Shown piece after piece: positions 35,601-45,952 of a stretch of 64,000 nucleotides of DNA; position 1 is the stretch's first letter, and every line of letters begins with the position of its first letter. The notes under the pieces are model-generated. The model had not been told where the DNA came from and ran no database searches. It worked only from the letters and a program-made list of their open reading frames with translations. This DNA comes from Corbicula japonica (Eukaryota; Mollusca; Bivalvia; Venerida; Cyrenidae). The translations under genes were made by a program, and so were the position numbers. The stretch is taken from positions 372,001 to 436,000 of the forward strand of contig JAZAYU010000182.1 of NCBI GenBank assembly GCA_038501625.1. Reading direction: 5' to 3'.

Positions 35601-38278
35601 AGTTTTCCAGTCAGTAGCCAGTTCCACAAGAGTGCTCTCCTTTCCACCTGATAACTGCATCAACCTTGTCAGTTCCACCAGAATATATGGAGGTATCTCC
35701 TTGAGACAGCATCTCAACCAGAAGTGGAAGCAAGTCTCCAATCCTGCAACACCAATAAGCCATCATAGTTAGCTTAACTCTTCACCGCATCATTCATCAT
35801 CTACCATTTACTCTATATTCTTGATTTCGAAATTACCTCATAAGCCAGTTTTCCAGTACCAATTGTACTTACCTCAGGGGGTATCAATAATGGTGATGTA
35901 TAGAGCATTTTGAGAAAACACATTTTTTCAACAGTTAACGTTAAAGTAAGGGAAAACTTTTTATTTGATTTAGCATGAATTTGTAACTTGTCATATAAAT
36001 GATCAAATTCTGTTACTTAAATGTTAAATTTTCTTATTCTTTGTCAACGTTTACAGACAAAGATAACATTGCTATGAGCAGCTATCATAATTTAAAACTG
36101 AGAAAACTGATAAAGTAACATAAAATGAAATTGTTTTTGTGTCACTTTAGTGTACTTGACAAATGCAGTACAGTGTTTTTTTATTTCACTTTTGGGGGAA
36201 TGGGGTCGCAGCCCTTACAAGGGGGAAAATGCGCAGCGAACAAAGGAAAGGGGGAATACATGTATTTGGAAGATACCTGCAGCTGTCAAACACAACAAAA
36301 CAAAGTATTCACTGATTGTTCGCTGTTTGCTTTGATAACAATGTAGTACAACCAAGTAAATCTTGCCTCATACTGCCCAGAGTTGAATTTTCTTGCATCA
36401 GAAAAAAATTCAAATTTATCATCTTCACTATCATTTTCACTATCACGCTATTACACATTAGCGAACAAATCGAACGGTCTGTAACAGACTCCAGCAAAGG
36501 GGTAATTTTTTACTGGACCTGGGGGAAAAATATATACTATTTTGAGGGGGGAATGGGGCCCAATTTCTCCAAATATTTGGCATAAAAAAACACTGCAGTA
36601 ACAGTCTACTAAAGTTCGTTGATTTCAATAAACATATTAAAATATGATTAATTTTGCGGTACATTTTGATGTTACACATACATGTACCCTCCTGACCGAT
36701 TATACAGAAATAGCAACTTCCAATGTTTAGACACTAGACAATAATTGGGTTTCATCGTGTGTATGACCAGTACAGACCCAGACCAGCAGGCATATCCATA
36801 CCATCTGTTCAGGATCTAAACTGTTCCCTCTTAGGTTCATTAGGCCAAAAAAAACAAAACATTCTTGTTTCTGGTCACAGGCCTCCAAAAAATTAGGGTT
36901 GGTATGTCGTTTTTTGTGTGTTTTTTTGTTGTTAGATCAATTTGAAAAAGTGGCAAACATATTTAATATTATGCAGAGCTATAGTGACTGTATGGGTTGA
37001 TTGGTCCCATGCAAAATTTGTTATTCTCAAAACAAAGATGATGTCTGCCTCGATGTAAATGCCAATAAAAATCCTCTCTTTTTTTAAAATAAAGTGAAAC
37101 AAATCTTTATAATCATTGAAACGTACAGAGGATGAATCGCTCAGGAACGCTGAGATAAAAAGTACTAATCAGAATAGCCGTCTGACAGATCTAAGTATAA
37201 AATATTTCTTCCCATAACATTTGTATTTTCAATTTCATATTGTGATAGGAGGGATTTTTCAGGGGTTTTGGGGAAAAAGGCCCCTGCTCAAATTGGGAAA
37301 AAATTTTCATGGTATCGACTGGTTTTACACAGGTTGCATACAAAAATTCAAGTAATATAGGTTTCACAGATCACTGATGAAAAGTAAACAAACTAATGAT
37401 GTAATTTGAAAAGTCCCTTGGTTACATGTATTCTCTTTTTTGTTTCTATTTTATAGGCACAAATGTTATTTCTGTTGAAATGGGATTTTTTTTCTTGAAA
37501 TTGGGAATTTTCTTCTTGAAACTGGGAAAAAAAGATCCCTATTTGGCATTGGGAATGGGGCCCATTATCGGCCCCGTGAGACTAGATGAAAAAGCCCTAT
37601 CATAGCTCTAAAAGTCTAATGTCATATTTGACTGAAAAACCGCACCGACAGACATTCAAAACCAATATGTATGATCTGCATCCAACCTGCACTTAAAAAC
37701 TGAAACATCTGTTTTATCGTAGTTCAGTAATCAGTTTCTCTTTATGTCCAACAGGGTTTTGAGTGGATATTTATTTGCGCAAATAGCCGGAGCCGCCAGC
37801 CCTTCAAAACTAATTATCACTTTGTTGATGAACGAATACCGCTGTATACACAGAATCCTGGAAAAAAATTGTGGTCAGGGGTAAAAAAAGAGGGTGGGTT
37901 TGGTGACCAGAAACAAGATTTTTTTTTTTGGCCTTAGGGTTATTTCTGACCAAGAATTGACCAGTGTTTTACAAGATCAAATGGCACAGAAATGCCAGTT
38001 GATCTGAATCTAGTCACACATGCAACATAACCAGTATATACGAGACAGAACAGAGTTAAATGAATAACAATTGTATGCAACATTTCTGATTCAACAGTGA
38101 TAACCCTGATACGAGGCTACTGTACTGAATTTTTTTTTCCAGATATACCTGTTATAATTTCATGCCATAATCTGCAGACATTCTTGCAAACAGCTGCTGA
38201 TCTGCCATCAACTTTAGTCAAGATATATGCCTGAATTTCCTCAGGTAAACATCCGATGCTGACACACTTGTCATTCAT
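26400..38278 (-). CDS. F-box/WD40 repeat protein, nine exons, 455 aa
   Basis: Family role: F-box/WD40 proteins are substrate receptors of SCF (Skp1-Cul1-F-box) ubiquitin ligases. The F-box binds Skp1 and the WD40 propeller binds the substrate. Hand-spliced exons are 38278-38149, 35743-35542, 34282-34194, 33113-32985, 32375-32231, 31174-31012, 29714-29561, 28738-28604 and 26620-26400. All introns are GT-AG, all phases agree, and the 1368-nt frame has no internal stop. Residues about 10-43 are F-box-like (LPEEIQAYIL, CRLWHEII). Residues about 130-455 carry WD-type strands: IIYSGHESGQVISW, SRDATLKLYNIETEEL, VLSGDEMGNLFMW, ILAIGCRSGFVYLYHV. The start is the first ATG in frame, just before the F-box; an upstream non-coding exon is possible. 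About 450 aa is a usual length for the FBXW group, but I cannot assign a member. Introns hold MITEs and three exon-edge-derived tandem arrays. Neighbours do not suggest a substrate. Confidence 0.88.
27238..28603 (-). repeat. 72-bp tandem array made from exon 8 end and donor
   Basis: About 18-19 units, most of them 72 bp and some shortened to about 40 bp by an internal deletion. On the minus strand each full unit contains codons for TIYGAILAIGCRS followed by GTAAGTGG, the strong 5' splice site of exon 8. A few distal units have a mutated donor (cactaatgtgatct in place of cacttacctgatct on the plus strand), so the decoys are unequal in strength. Confidence 0.93.
28604..28738 (-). CDS. F-box/WD40 gene exon 8 (WD40 blade)
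   Basis: The acceptor TTCTGGTTTCAG fits phase 1. The exon encodes DGFLHISRYKEDF then TIYGAILAIGCRSG, with donor GTAAGT. Its last ~50 nt plus donor seed the 72-bp array that follows in the intron. Confidence 0.88.
28784..29018. mobile_element. TGTAGATCC-type MITE in intron 7
   Basis: Inner repeats AGTAGATCCAGATCAGCC and GCTGATTTGGATCTACAC; right end TATGGAGTAAAGGGATAG. It lies just upstream of exon 8 of the F-box/WD40 gene on the transcribed strand. Confidence 0.68.
29425..29530 (+). mobile_element. tRNA-derived SINE remnant
   Basis: Contains a box-A-like TGGTAGAGAGTCAGC and a box-B-like CAGGTTCAATC, the spacing typical of the RNA polymerase III promoter of tRNA-derived SINEs. It lies in intron 7 of the F-box/WD40 gene. 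It does not fold into a full tRNA by eye. Confidence 0.45.
29561..29714 (-). CDS. F-box/WD40 gene exon 7 (WD40 blade)
   Basis: Acceptor TTTAAAG and donor GTGAGA. It encodes VLSGDEMGNLFMWTG and a following strand GSCVKSIYICGKRVICLT, ending in phase 1. The acceptor lacks a strong pyrimidine tract, but phase and protein motif both fit. Confidence 0.85.
29758..30372. mobile_element. TGTAGATCC-type MITE pieces with a hairpin between
   Basis: Left piece 29758-29872 starts TTAATCCTTTACTCCATAGA. A second copy starts TTATTGCATGGGTAAACAGT near 30155 and ends near 30372. Between them, 30022-30150 is a hairpin with arms AGTATCATTCAC / GTGAATGATACT and GTTGGGTTAAGATCGC / GCGATCTTTACCCAAC. Lies in intron 6. 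Confidence 0.6.
31012..31174 (-). CDS. F-box/WD40 gene exon 6 (WD40 blade)
   Basis: The acceptor is TTTTTAG. The exon completes the Arg codon left by exon 5 and reads 54 codons (AWGNHFVAAADRCF to ASDITAVAFWEDT). Donor GTATGA follows in phase 0, and the next exon resumes with VLSGDEMGNLFMW, restoring a standard WD40 strand order. Confidence 0.85.
31836..32274 (-). repeat. 98-bp tandem array made from exon 5 end and donor
   Basis: Full copies begin at 31981, 32079 and 32177 (spacing exactly 98), with decayed copies back to about 31836. On the minus strand each copy repeats the last ~69 nt of exon 5 (LKLYNIETE..., SKQVN) and the donor GTAAGGGAGG. The exon-like part stays in the original reading phase without stops; the real exon continues at 32275. 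Confidence 0.92.
32231..32375 (-). CDS. F-box/WD40 gene exon 5 (WD40 blade)
   Basis: Acceptor TTGCAG and donor GTAAGG. It encodes a clear WD strand pair (KKIVSSSRDATLKLYNIE) and ends in HYSKQVNCV in phase 2. Its 3' portion and donor are copied in tandem just downstream (98-bp units). Confidence 0.9.
32985..33113 (-). CDS. F-box/WD40 gene exon 4 (WD40 blade)
   Basis: The acceptor is ATTTCAG; the exon opens with D-N-I-I-Y-S-G-H and continues GQVISWRNIEEDLHYHV. Donor GTAGGT follows. The first 22 nt of this exon, together with the acceptor, are the seed of the 35-bp array that fills the upstream intron. Confidence 0.88.
33092..33757 (-). repeat. 35-bp tandem array made from exon 4 acceptor junction
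   Basis: About 19 copies of a 35-bp unit, mostly differing by single bases. Read on the minus strand, each unit contains AATCATTTCAG followed by ATAATATAATATACTCGGGA, that is, the 3' splice site and first 22 nt of exon 4. The copy nearest the gene is the functional one (AG at 33115-33114). Because 35 is not a multiple of 3, splicing to the next upstream acceptor would shift the frame and meet a stop. Confidence 0.93.
34194..34282 (-). CDS. F-box/WD40 gene exon 3
   Basis: Acceptor TTTACAG and donor GTAAAC frame an 89-nt exon that encodes the entry to the first WD40 blade (HFFSLHGDVTCLHVQ). The phase-2 start completes an Arg codon and the exon ends in phase 1. Confidence 0.87.
34342..34446. 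mobile_element. TGTAGATCC-type MITE, left half
   Basis: Starts AACCCTTTACTTCATAGATA, has GATCCAGATCAGCCAGCAC and GATCAGGATCTGCACTATTC, then family similarity stops. Confidence 0.6.
34865..35425. mobile_element. 560-bp TA-flanked MITE, copy 1
   Basis: Ends are CACTCAACAAAAGTTCTAA and its inverse, bounded by TA on both sides (34863-34864 and 35426-35427), the hallmark of Tc1/mariner-type targets. No transposase seen. It is in intron 2 of the F-box/WD40 gene. The internal ATTACCTCCCTTTCAAT is shared (inverted) with the copies at 39306 and 60869. Confidence 0.75.
35542..35743 (-). CDS. F-box/WD40 gene exon 2 (linker)
   Basis: Acceptor TTGCAG precedes the exon. It encodes a helical linker between F-box and propeller (motifs HFWLRCCLKEIPPYIL and MFWREVYAEYWR). 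Donor GTAATT follows and leaves phase 2. The preceding 2.4-kb intron carries two nested or adjacent MITEs. Confidence 0.88.
36171..36595. mobile_element. 425-bp MITE with CAGTGTTTTTTTAT ends
   Basis: Perfect 14-bp inverted ends (CAGTGTTTTTTTAT). CAGTG termini resemble hAT elements, but only a 5-bp flanking repeat (CAGTA) is visible where hAT would leave 8 bp. The interior has GGGGGAATGGGG motifs and no conserved ORF. Lies in intron 1 of the F-box/WD40 gene. Confidence 0.55.
36757..38040. mobile_element. TGTAGATCC-type MITE split by another element
   Basis: Left half 36757-36842 (GACCCAGACCAGCAGGCA, CTGTTCAGGATCTAAACTG) and right half from 37934 (TTATTTCTGACCAAGA, GTTGATCTGAATCTAG) together match the dispersed family seen whole at 9488, 24124 and 28784. 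This fixes the insertion order: this MITE first, the Harbinger-like element second. Confidence 0.7.
36843..37933. mobile_element. 1.09-kb PIF/Harbinger-like non-autonomous element
   Basis: Terminal inverted repeats of about 33 bp (GGCCAAAAAAAACAAAACAT... then TTCTTGTTTCTGGTCAC, mirrored at 37902-37933) are flanked by TTA on both sides (36840-36842 and 37934-37936). A 3-bp TWA duplication is typical of PIF/Harbinger. It splits another MITE, whose two halves rejoin cleanly when this element is removed. No transposase found inside. Confidence 0.8.
38149..38278 (-). CDS. F-box/WD40 gene exon 1 (F-box)
   Basis: This exon holds the start codon (38278-38276) and 43 codons with the F-box core LPEEIQAYIL and CRLWHEII. 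It ends ACAG followed by donor GTATAT, leaving phase 1. The frame continues upstream without an earlier ATG nearby, so the ATG here is the simplest start. Confidence 0.85.
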
Positions 38279-38924
38279 CCCGGATAATTTGAACGAGTAA
38301 GTCTGCACGGGTTGTCTTAACAAGATTCCGCAACGTTATTTAATGGCATCAGATATAGTAGTGTGTGATCGATGCTATTTAATTAAAGAAATCCAATTAT
38401 TCTCAATTAATGCCATAAACACTATTTGAAGTCGAATGAATGTCTATTTACTTTATCGTTTGCAGACCGGTGAAAGAGTAGACTTTTTCGTTGAGGTTAA
38501 AACCCGTGACCCGACCAGACTCCGGACATTAACGATTGTATACGGAAGATATCGAATTTACTCATGTCGGATAAACTTCTGACTCCGAATAATTTTATTG
38601 GATAGAATTAAGTAAGATCACATACACACTGTAACAGGAAGTAAGTCTGGAAATATGGAATAAGTGTGAATTAAAGCATCATCATTATAAACTTTTTCAA
38701 ATGCTGAGTAAAGTTCGTCTTGAGAAAGTTTTTTTTTTCGAATTTTTATACTTGTAGATTTTCTTTCGTTATTAGTCAACAAAAAATAACATAACTGATA
38801 AAGCTATTGACCGACATTGATAAAAATATAACATTTTTCAAATAACACATTACATGTATGAAATAATACATTACATGAAAACACAAACAATTTCTTGTCA
38901 AAAGCACATGCATATATATATAAA

Positions 38925-39182
38925 CACGGTATGTATCCCAATAATCAGCACTCGGTTGACAACGTCAGTCTCGGATGATAAAAGCGGCTCGAGTTGCGGA
39001 TGAAAATGAAAAAAGCGTTAGTATTTTTACTTTTATCTTTTACTTATGCCGATTTAAATCACGTAAGTGATTGCAATTGTTCTAGGCCAACAAAAGCTCA
39101 CTCTCATCCGCAACTCGAGCCGCTCTTATCATCCGAGCCTGACGTTGTCATCCGAGCGCCGATTATTGGGATACATACCGTG
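38925..39182. repeat. long foldback (80-bp arms)
   Basis: The left arm 38925-39006 and right arm 39102-39182 are near-perfect inverted copies (CACGGTATGTATCCCAATAA at the outer edge, CGGCTCGAGTTGCGGATGA at the inner edge), with a 95-nt loop. It lies about 650 bp upstream of the F-box/WD40 start codon, just beyond the LINE 3' tail. It may be a foldback-type MITE; no clear target duplication was found. Confidence 0.85.
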
Positions 39183-39213
39183 ATAAAAGCATTGTAAAAA
39201 ACAAGTAGACGCA

Positions 39214-40358
39214 CCAAGTCAAGTCAAGTCAAGTGGTATTTATTTCGAAAGTCGGAGGCATATAACAAATAAGTAAATAATTGTACAAATGTACAAATAC
39301 ACATATACTGAGCCAAAATGAAAACTTGACAAGATTAACATGGAAAACTCCTATATAAATAAATGATGCCAATGAATGCAAATATCTGGAGGAATTTGAC
39401 CACCAATATGTTTATCTTGGAAGTTGTCGGTTCAGTATCTATTGATTTTAAATTAAGAAACATGAAAATATTATGTGATTGTGAAAAATTAAGCGTGGAT
39501 TTTGTTCTTCTTTCAATTAAAAGGGAGGTAATTTGCTAAAACGGATATTATAGTAATTGTAGCTTATTTCTTTGAATCAGTGGGTTTTAAAGACTGTGTT
39601 TTTTCCTTCTCTACTTGCCATAAACTTCTAAATTTGACAGTCAAATAATCTGTTCGAGACTTTTATGTTAAAAATTATTGATCTCATCATTATTTAGGAA
39701 AGAGGAGATAACATTGACCTCTGTGTAAAAATAATAATATCTTCCCGCTTTATAAAATGTCCAGATATTTGCAAATACCACAAATTAAAAGAAAAATAAA
39801 ATATGTCATCACTAAACAAAATATTTGAATTTAAAAATTGGTAAGTTTTCATTTTTGTTCAGTATATTAAAACACAAGCTCTGTAGAGCTTTTAAAACCG
39901 ACTTAACATAAATAAATAGGACAAACACAGATAACAGCATAAACAATACATAGAACGTGTTAAACACTTATAACATCTTATGAACAGTTATAATCAGTTA
40001 TAAAAATCGAATACAAGTTTAAGATCCTAAAAACATATTATACCCAAAAAATACAAATAATAGCTTATGATTAAAAGTTATATGTAATTGTAAGTAGAGA
40101 AGGGTTATTAAGACTGGTTACATAACATTATAATTAAGATTAAATTAAGATTCTACATGTATATGTTGATTTATTACATTACATCAAAACAATAACATCA
40201 TGGAGCGTACACTTTTAAGAAAAGCACACATTAAAAATAAGCACATAGAGCAAGATACAAAAGCCATGGATATACATAGCTAGTTACTACTGTAACAAAC
40301 ATATCGGGGACAAGATAACAAGCTTAACTAAGATACTAAGGCTTAGCAGAACACGCAT
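39214..40358 (-). mobile_element. LINE 3' UTR end with (ACTTG)n tail
   Basis: The minus strand continues from the satellite through AT-rich sequence to AATAAATACCACTTGACTTG. It ends in four copies of ACTTG (about 39214-39235). LINEs of the CR1/jockey group often end in a short tandem repeat in place of poly(A). A 559-bp MITE (39306-39864) is inserted. Together with 45953-46288 this makes a 7-kb element that is mostly satellite. Confidence 0.65.
39306..39864. mobile_element. 560-bp TA-flanked MITE, copy 2 (inside LINE 3' UTR)
   Basis: Ends TACTGAGCCAAAATGAAAAC and inverse TTCATTTTTGTTCAGTA, with TA on both sides. It shares AAAGGGAGGTAATTTG with the other copies. It lies inside the LINE 3' UTR, so it inserted later than the LINE. 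Confidence 0.72.
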
Positions 40359-43300
40359 TAACTGGCATAAAGTAGGATAAGCTAACTGGCATAAAGTAGG
40401 ATAAGCTAACTGGCATAAAGTAGGATAAGCTAACTGGCATAAAGTAGGATAAGCTAACTGGCATAAAGTAGGATAAGCTAACTGGCATAAAGTAGGATAA
40501 GCTAACTGGCATAAAGCAGGATAAGCTAACTGGCATAAAGTAGGATAAGCTAACTGGCATAAAGTAGGATAAGCTAACTGGCATAAAGTAGGATAAGCTA
40601 ACTGGCATAAAGTAGGATAAGCTAACTGGCATAAAGTAGGATAAGCTAACTGGCATAAAGTACGATAAGCTAACTGGCATAAAGTAGGATAAGCTAACTG
40701 GCATAAAGTAGGATAAGCTAACTGGCATAAAGTAGGATAAGCTAACTGGCATAAAGTAGGATAAGCTAACTGGCATAAAGCAGGATAAGCTAACTGGCAT
40801 AAAGTAGGATAAGCTAACTGGCATAAAGTAGGATAAGCTAACTGGCATAAAGTAGGATAAGCTAACTGGCATAAAGTAGGATAAGCTAACTGGCATAAAG
40901 TAGGATAAGCTAACTGGCATAAAGTAGGATAAGCTAACTGGCATAAAGTAGGATAAGCTAACTGGCATAAAGTAGGATAAGCTAACTGGCATAAAGTAGG
41001 ATAAGCTAACTGGCATAAAGTAGGATAAGCTAACTGGCATAAAGTAGGATAAGCTAACTGGCATAAAGTAGGATAAGCTAACTGGCATAAAGTAGGATAA
41101 GCTAACTGGCATAAAGTAGGATAAGCTAACTGGCATAAAGTAGGATAAGCTAACTGGCATAAAGTAGGATAAGCTAACTGGCATAAAGTAGGATAAGCTA
41201 ACTGGCATAAAGTAGGATAAGCTAACTGGCATAAAGTAGGATAAGCTAACTGGCATAAAGTAGGATAAGCTAACTGGCATAAAGTAGGATAAGCTAACTG
41301 GCATAAAGTAGGATAAGCTAACTGGCATAAAGTAGGATAAGCTAACTGGCATAAAGTAGGATAAGCTAACTGGCATAAAGTAGGATAAGCTAACTGGCAT
41401 AAAGTAGGATAAGCTAACTGGCATAAAGTAGGATAAGCTAACTGGCATAAAGTAGGATAAGCTAACTGGCATAAAGTAGGATAAGCTAACTGGCATAAAG
41501 TAGGATAAGCTAACTGGCATAAAGTAGGATAAGCTAACTGGCATAAAGTAGGATAAGCTAACTGGCATAAAGTAGGATAAGCTAACTGGCATAAAGTAGG
41601 ATAAGCTAACTGGCATAAAGTAGGATAAGCTAACTGGCATAAAGTAGGATAAGCTAACTGGCATAAAGTAGGATAAGCTAACTGGCATAAAGTAGGATAA
41701 GCTAACTGGCATAAAGTAGGATAAGCTAACTGGCATAAAGTAGGATAAGCTAACTGGCATAAAGTAGGATAAGCTAACTGGCATAAAGCAGGATAAGCTA
41801 ACTGGCATAAAGTAGGATAAGCTAACTGGCATAAAGTAGGATAAGCTAACTGGCATAAAGTAGGATAAGCTAACTGGCATAAAGTAGGATAAGCTAACTG
41901 GCATAAAGTAGGATAAGCTAACTGGCATAAAGTAGGATAAGCTAACTGGCATAAAGTAGGATAAGCTAACTGGCATAAAGTAGGATAAGCTAACTGGCAT
42001 AAAGTAGGATAAGCTAACTGGCATAAAGTAGGATAAGCTAACTGGCATAAAGTAGGATAAGCTAACTGGCATAAAGTAGGATAAGCTAACTGGCATAAAG
42101 TAGGATAAGCTAACTGGCATAAAGTAGGATAAGCTAACTGGCATAAAGTAGGATAAGCTAACTGGCATAAAGTAGGATAAGCTAACTGGCATAAAGTAGG
42201 ATAAGCTAACTGGCATAAAGTAGGATAAGCTAACTGGCATAAAGTAGGATAAGCTAACTGGCATAAAGTAGGATAAGCTAACTGGCATAAAGTAGGATAA
42301 GCTAACTGGCATAAAGTAGGATAAGCTAACTGGCATAAAGTAGGATAAGCTAACTGGCATAAAGTAGGATAAGCTAACTGGCATAAAGTAGGATAAGCTA
42401 ACTGGCATAAAGTAGGATAAGCTAACTGGCATAAAGTAGGATAAGCTAACTGGCATAAAGTAGGATAAGCTAACTGGCATAAAGTAGGATAAGCTAACTG
42501 GCATAAAGTAGGATAAGCTAACTGGCATAAAGTAGGATAAGCTAACTGGCATAAAGCAGGATAAGCTAACTGGCATAAAGCAGGATAAGCTAACTGGCAT
42601 AAAGCAGGATAAGCTAACTGGCATAAAGTAGGATAAGCTAACTGGCATAAAGCAGGATAAGCTAACTGGCATAAAGCAGGATAAGCTAACTGGCATAAAG
42701 TAGGATAAGCTAACTGGCATAAAGCAGGATAAGCTAACTGGCATAAAGCAGGATAAGCTAACTGGCATAAAGTAGGATAAGCTAACTGGCATAAAGCAGG
42801 ATAAGCTAACTGGCATAAAGCAGGATAAGCTAACTGGCATAAAGTAGGATAAGCTAACTGGCATAAAGTAGGATAAGCTAACTGGCATAAAGTAGGATAA
42901 GCTAACTGGCATAAAGTAGGATAAGCTAACTGGCATAAAGTAGGATAAGCTAACTGGCATAAAGTACGATAAGCTAACTGGCATAAAGTAGGATAAGCTA
43001 ACTGGCATAAAGTAGGATAAGCTAACTGGCATAAAGTAGGATAAGCTAACTGGCATAAAGTAGGATAAGCTAACTGGCATAAAGTAGGATAAGCTAACTG
43101 GCATAAAGTAGGATAAGCTAACTGGCATAAAGCAGGATAAGCTAACTGGCATAAAGTAGGATAAGCTAACTGGCATAAAGCAGGATAAGCTAACTGGCAT
43201 AAAGTAGGATAAGCTAACTGGCATAAAGTAGGATAAGCTAACTGGCATAAAGTAGGATAAGCTAACTGGCATAAAGTAGGATAAGCTAACTGGCATAAAG

Positions 43301-45902
43301 TAGGATAAGCTAACTGGCATAAAGTAGGATAAGCTAACTGGCATAAAGCAGGATAAGCTAACTGGCATAAAGTAGGATAAGCTAACTGGCATAAAGTAGG
43401 ATAAGCTAACTGGCATAAAGTAGGATAAGCTAACTGGCATAAAGTAGGATAAGCTAACTGGCATAAAGTAGGATAAGCTAACTGGCATAAAGCAGGATAA
43501 GCTAACTGGCATAAAGTAGGATAAGCTAACTGGCATAAAGTAGGATAAGCTAACTGGCATAAAGTAGGATAAGCTAACTGGCATAAAGCAGGATAAGCTA
43601 ACTGGCATAAAGTAGGATAAGCTAACTGGCATAAAGTAGGATAAGCTAACTGGCATAAAGCAGGATAAGCTAACTGGCATAAAGCAGGATAAGCTAACTG
43701 GCATAAAGCAGGATAAGCTAACTGGCATAAAGCAGGATAAGCTAACTGGCATAAAGTAGGATAAGCTAACTGGCATAAAGTAGGATAAGCTAACTGGCAT
43801 AAAGTAGGATAAGCTAACTGGCATAAAGTAGGATAAGCTAACTGGCATAAAGTAGGATAAGCTAACTGGCATAAAGTAGGATAAGCTAACTGGCATAAAG
43901 TAGGATAAGCTAACTGGCATAAAGTAGGATAAGCTAACTGGCATAAAGTAGGATAAGCTAACTGGCATAAAGTAGGATAAGCTAACTGGCATAAAGTAGG
44001 ATAAGCTAACTGGCATAAAGTAGGATAAGCTAACTGGCATAAAGTAGGATAAGCTAACTGGCATAAAGTAGGATAAGCTAACTGGCATAAAGTAGGATAA
44101 GCTAACTGGCATAAAGTAGGATAAGCTAACTGGCATAAAGTAGGATAAGCTAACTGGCATAAAGTAGGATAAGCTAACTGGCATAAAGTAGGATAAGCTA
44201 ACTGGCATAAAGTAGGATAAGCTAACTGGCATAAAGCAGGATAAGCTAACTGGCATAAAGCAGGATAAGCTAACTGGCATAAAGCAGGATAAGCTAACTG
44301 GCATAAAGCAGGATAAGCTAACTGGCATAAAGCAGGATAAGCTAACTGGCATAAAGCAGGATAAGCTAACTGGCATAAAGTAGGATAAGCTAACTGGCAT
44401 AAAGTAGGATAAGCTAACTGGCATAAAGTAGGATAAGCTAACTGGCATAAAGTAGGATAAGCTAACTGGCATAAAGTAGGATAAGCTAACTGGCATAAAG
44501 TAGGATAAGCTAACTGGCATAAAGTAGGATAAGCTAACTGGCATAAAGTAGGATAAGCTAACTGGCATAAAGTAGGATAAGCTAACTGGCATAAAGCAGG
44601 ATAAGCTAACTGGCATAAAGCAGGATAAGCTAACTGGCATAAAGCAGGATAAGCTAACTGGCATAAAGCAGGATAAGCTAACTGGCATAAAGCAGGATAA
44701 GCTAACTGGCATAAAGTAGGATAAGCTAACTGGCATAAAGTAGGATAAGCTAACTGGCATAAAGTAGGATAAGCTAACTGGCATAAAGTAGGATAAGCTA
44801 ACTGGCATAAAGTAGGATAAGCTAACTGGCATAAAGTAGGATAAGCTAACTGGCATAAAGTAGGATAAGCTAACTGGCATAAAGTAGGATAAGCTAACTG
44901 GCATAAAGTAGGATAAGCTAACTGGCATAAAGTAGGATAAGCTAACTGGCATAAAGCAGGATAAGCTAACTGGCATAAAGCAGGATAAGCTAACTGGCAT
45001 AAAGCAGGATAAGCTAACTGGCATAAAGCAGGATAAGCTAACTGGCATTAAGCAGGATAAGCTAACTGGCATAAAGTAGGATAAGCTAACTGGCATAAAG
45101 CAGGATAAGCTAACTGGCATAAAGTAGGATAAGCTAACTGGCATAAAGTAGGATAAGCTAACTGGCATAAAGCAGGATAAGCTAACTGGCATAAAGTAGG
45201 ATAAGCTAACTGGCATAAAGTAGGATAAGCTAACTGGCATAAAGTAGGATAAGCTAACTGGCATAAAGTAGGATAAGCTAACTGGCATAAAGCAGGATAA
45301 GCTAACTGGCATAAAGTAGGATAAGCTAACTGGCATAAAGTAGGATAAGCTAACTGGCATAAAGTAGGATAAGCTAACTGGCATAAAGTAGGATAAGCTA
45401 ACTGGCATAAAGTAGGATAAGCTAACTGGCATAAAGTAGGATAAGCTAACTGGCATAAAGTAGGATAAGCTAACTGGCATAAAGTAGGATAAGCTAACTG
45501 GCATAAAGTAGGATAAGCTAACTGGCATAAAGTAGGATAAGCTAACTGGCATAAAGTAGGATAAGCTAACTGGCATAAAGTAGGATAAGCTAACTGGCAT
45601 AAAGTAGGATAAGCTAACTGGCATAAAGTAGGATAAGCTAACTGGCATAAAGTAGGATAAGCTAACTGGCATAAAGTAGGATAAGCTAACTGGCATAAAG
45701 TAGGATAAGCTAACTGGCATAAAGTAGGATAAGCTAACTGGCATAAAGTAGGATAAGCTAACTGGCATAAAGTAGGATAAGCTAACTGGCATAAAGTAGG
45801 ATAAGCTAACTGGCATTAAGTAGGATAAGCTAACTGGCATTAAGTAGGATAAGCTAACTGGCATAAAGTAGGATAAGCTAACTGGCATTAAGCAGGATAA
45901 AC
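40359..45902 (-). repeat. 5.5-kb array of 24-bp units inside LINE 3' UTR
   Basis: About 231 copies of a 24-bp unit containing ACTGGCATAAAGTAGGATAA. I saw no length change, only substitutions: TAGG to CAGG in blocks, rare TACG, and CATTAAG at the LINE-proximal end. Blocks of 5-6 CAGG units start at 44236, 44596 and 44956, exactly 360 bp apart, giving a 15-unit higher-order repeat. The minus strand is open in two frames because 24 is a multiple of 3; one gives an 1869-codon frame of repeated FMPVSLSY. I treat that as a by-product of the array, not a gene. Confidence 0.95.
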
Positions 45903-45952
45903 TAGCAAGCATACCCGCTACCAGGCTGATGGTGCCCCCTGACAATCACAAG

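Noticed and set aside
36125..36346. Short Cys-rich ORF in intron 1 of the F-box gene
   Set aside because: It spans the end of a MITE and shows no conserved motif.
40336..45945. A giant secreted or membrane repeat protein
   Set aside because: The frame is set by a 24-bp period and runs out of a LINE 3' UTR. Two minus frames are open, and neither end has a gene-like context.
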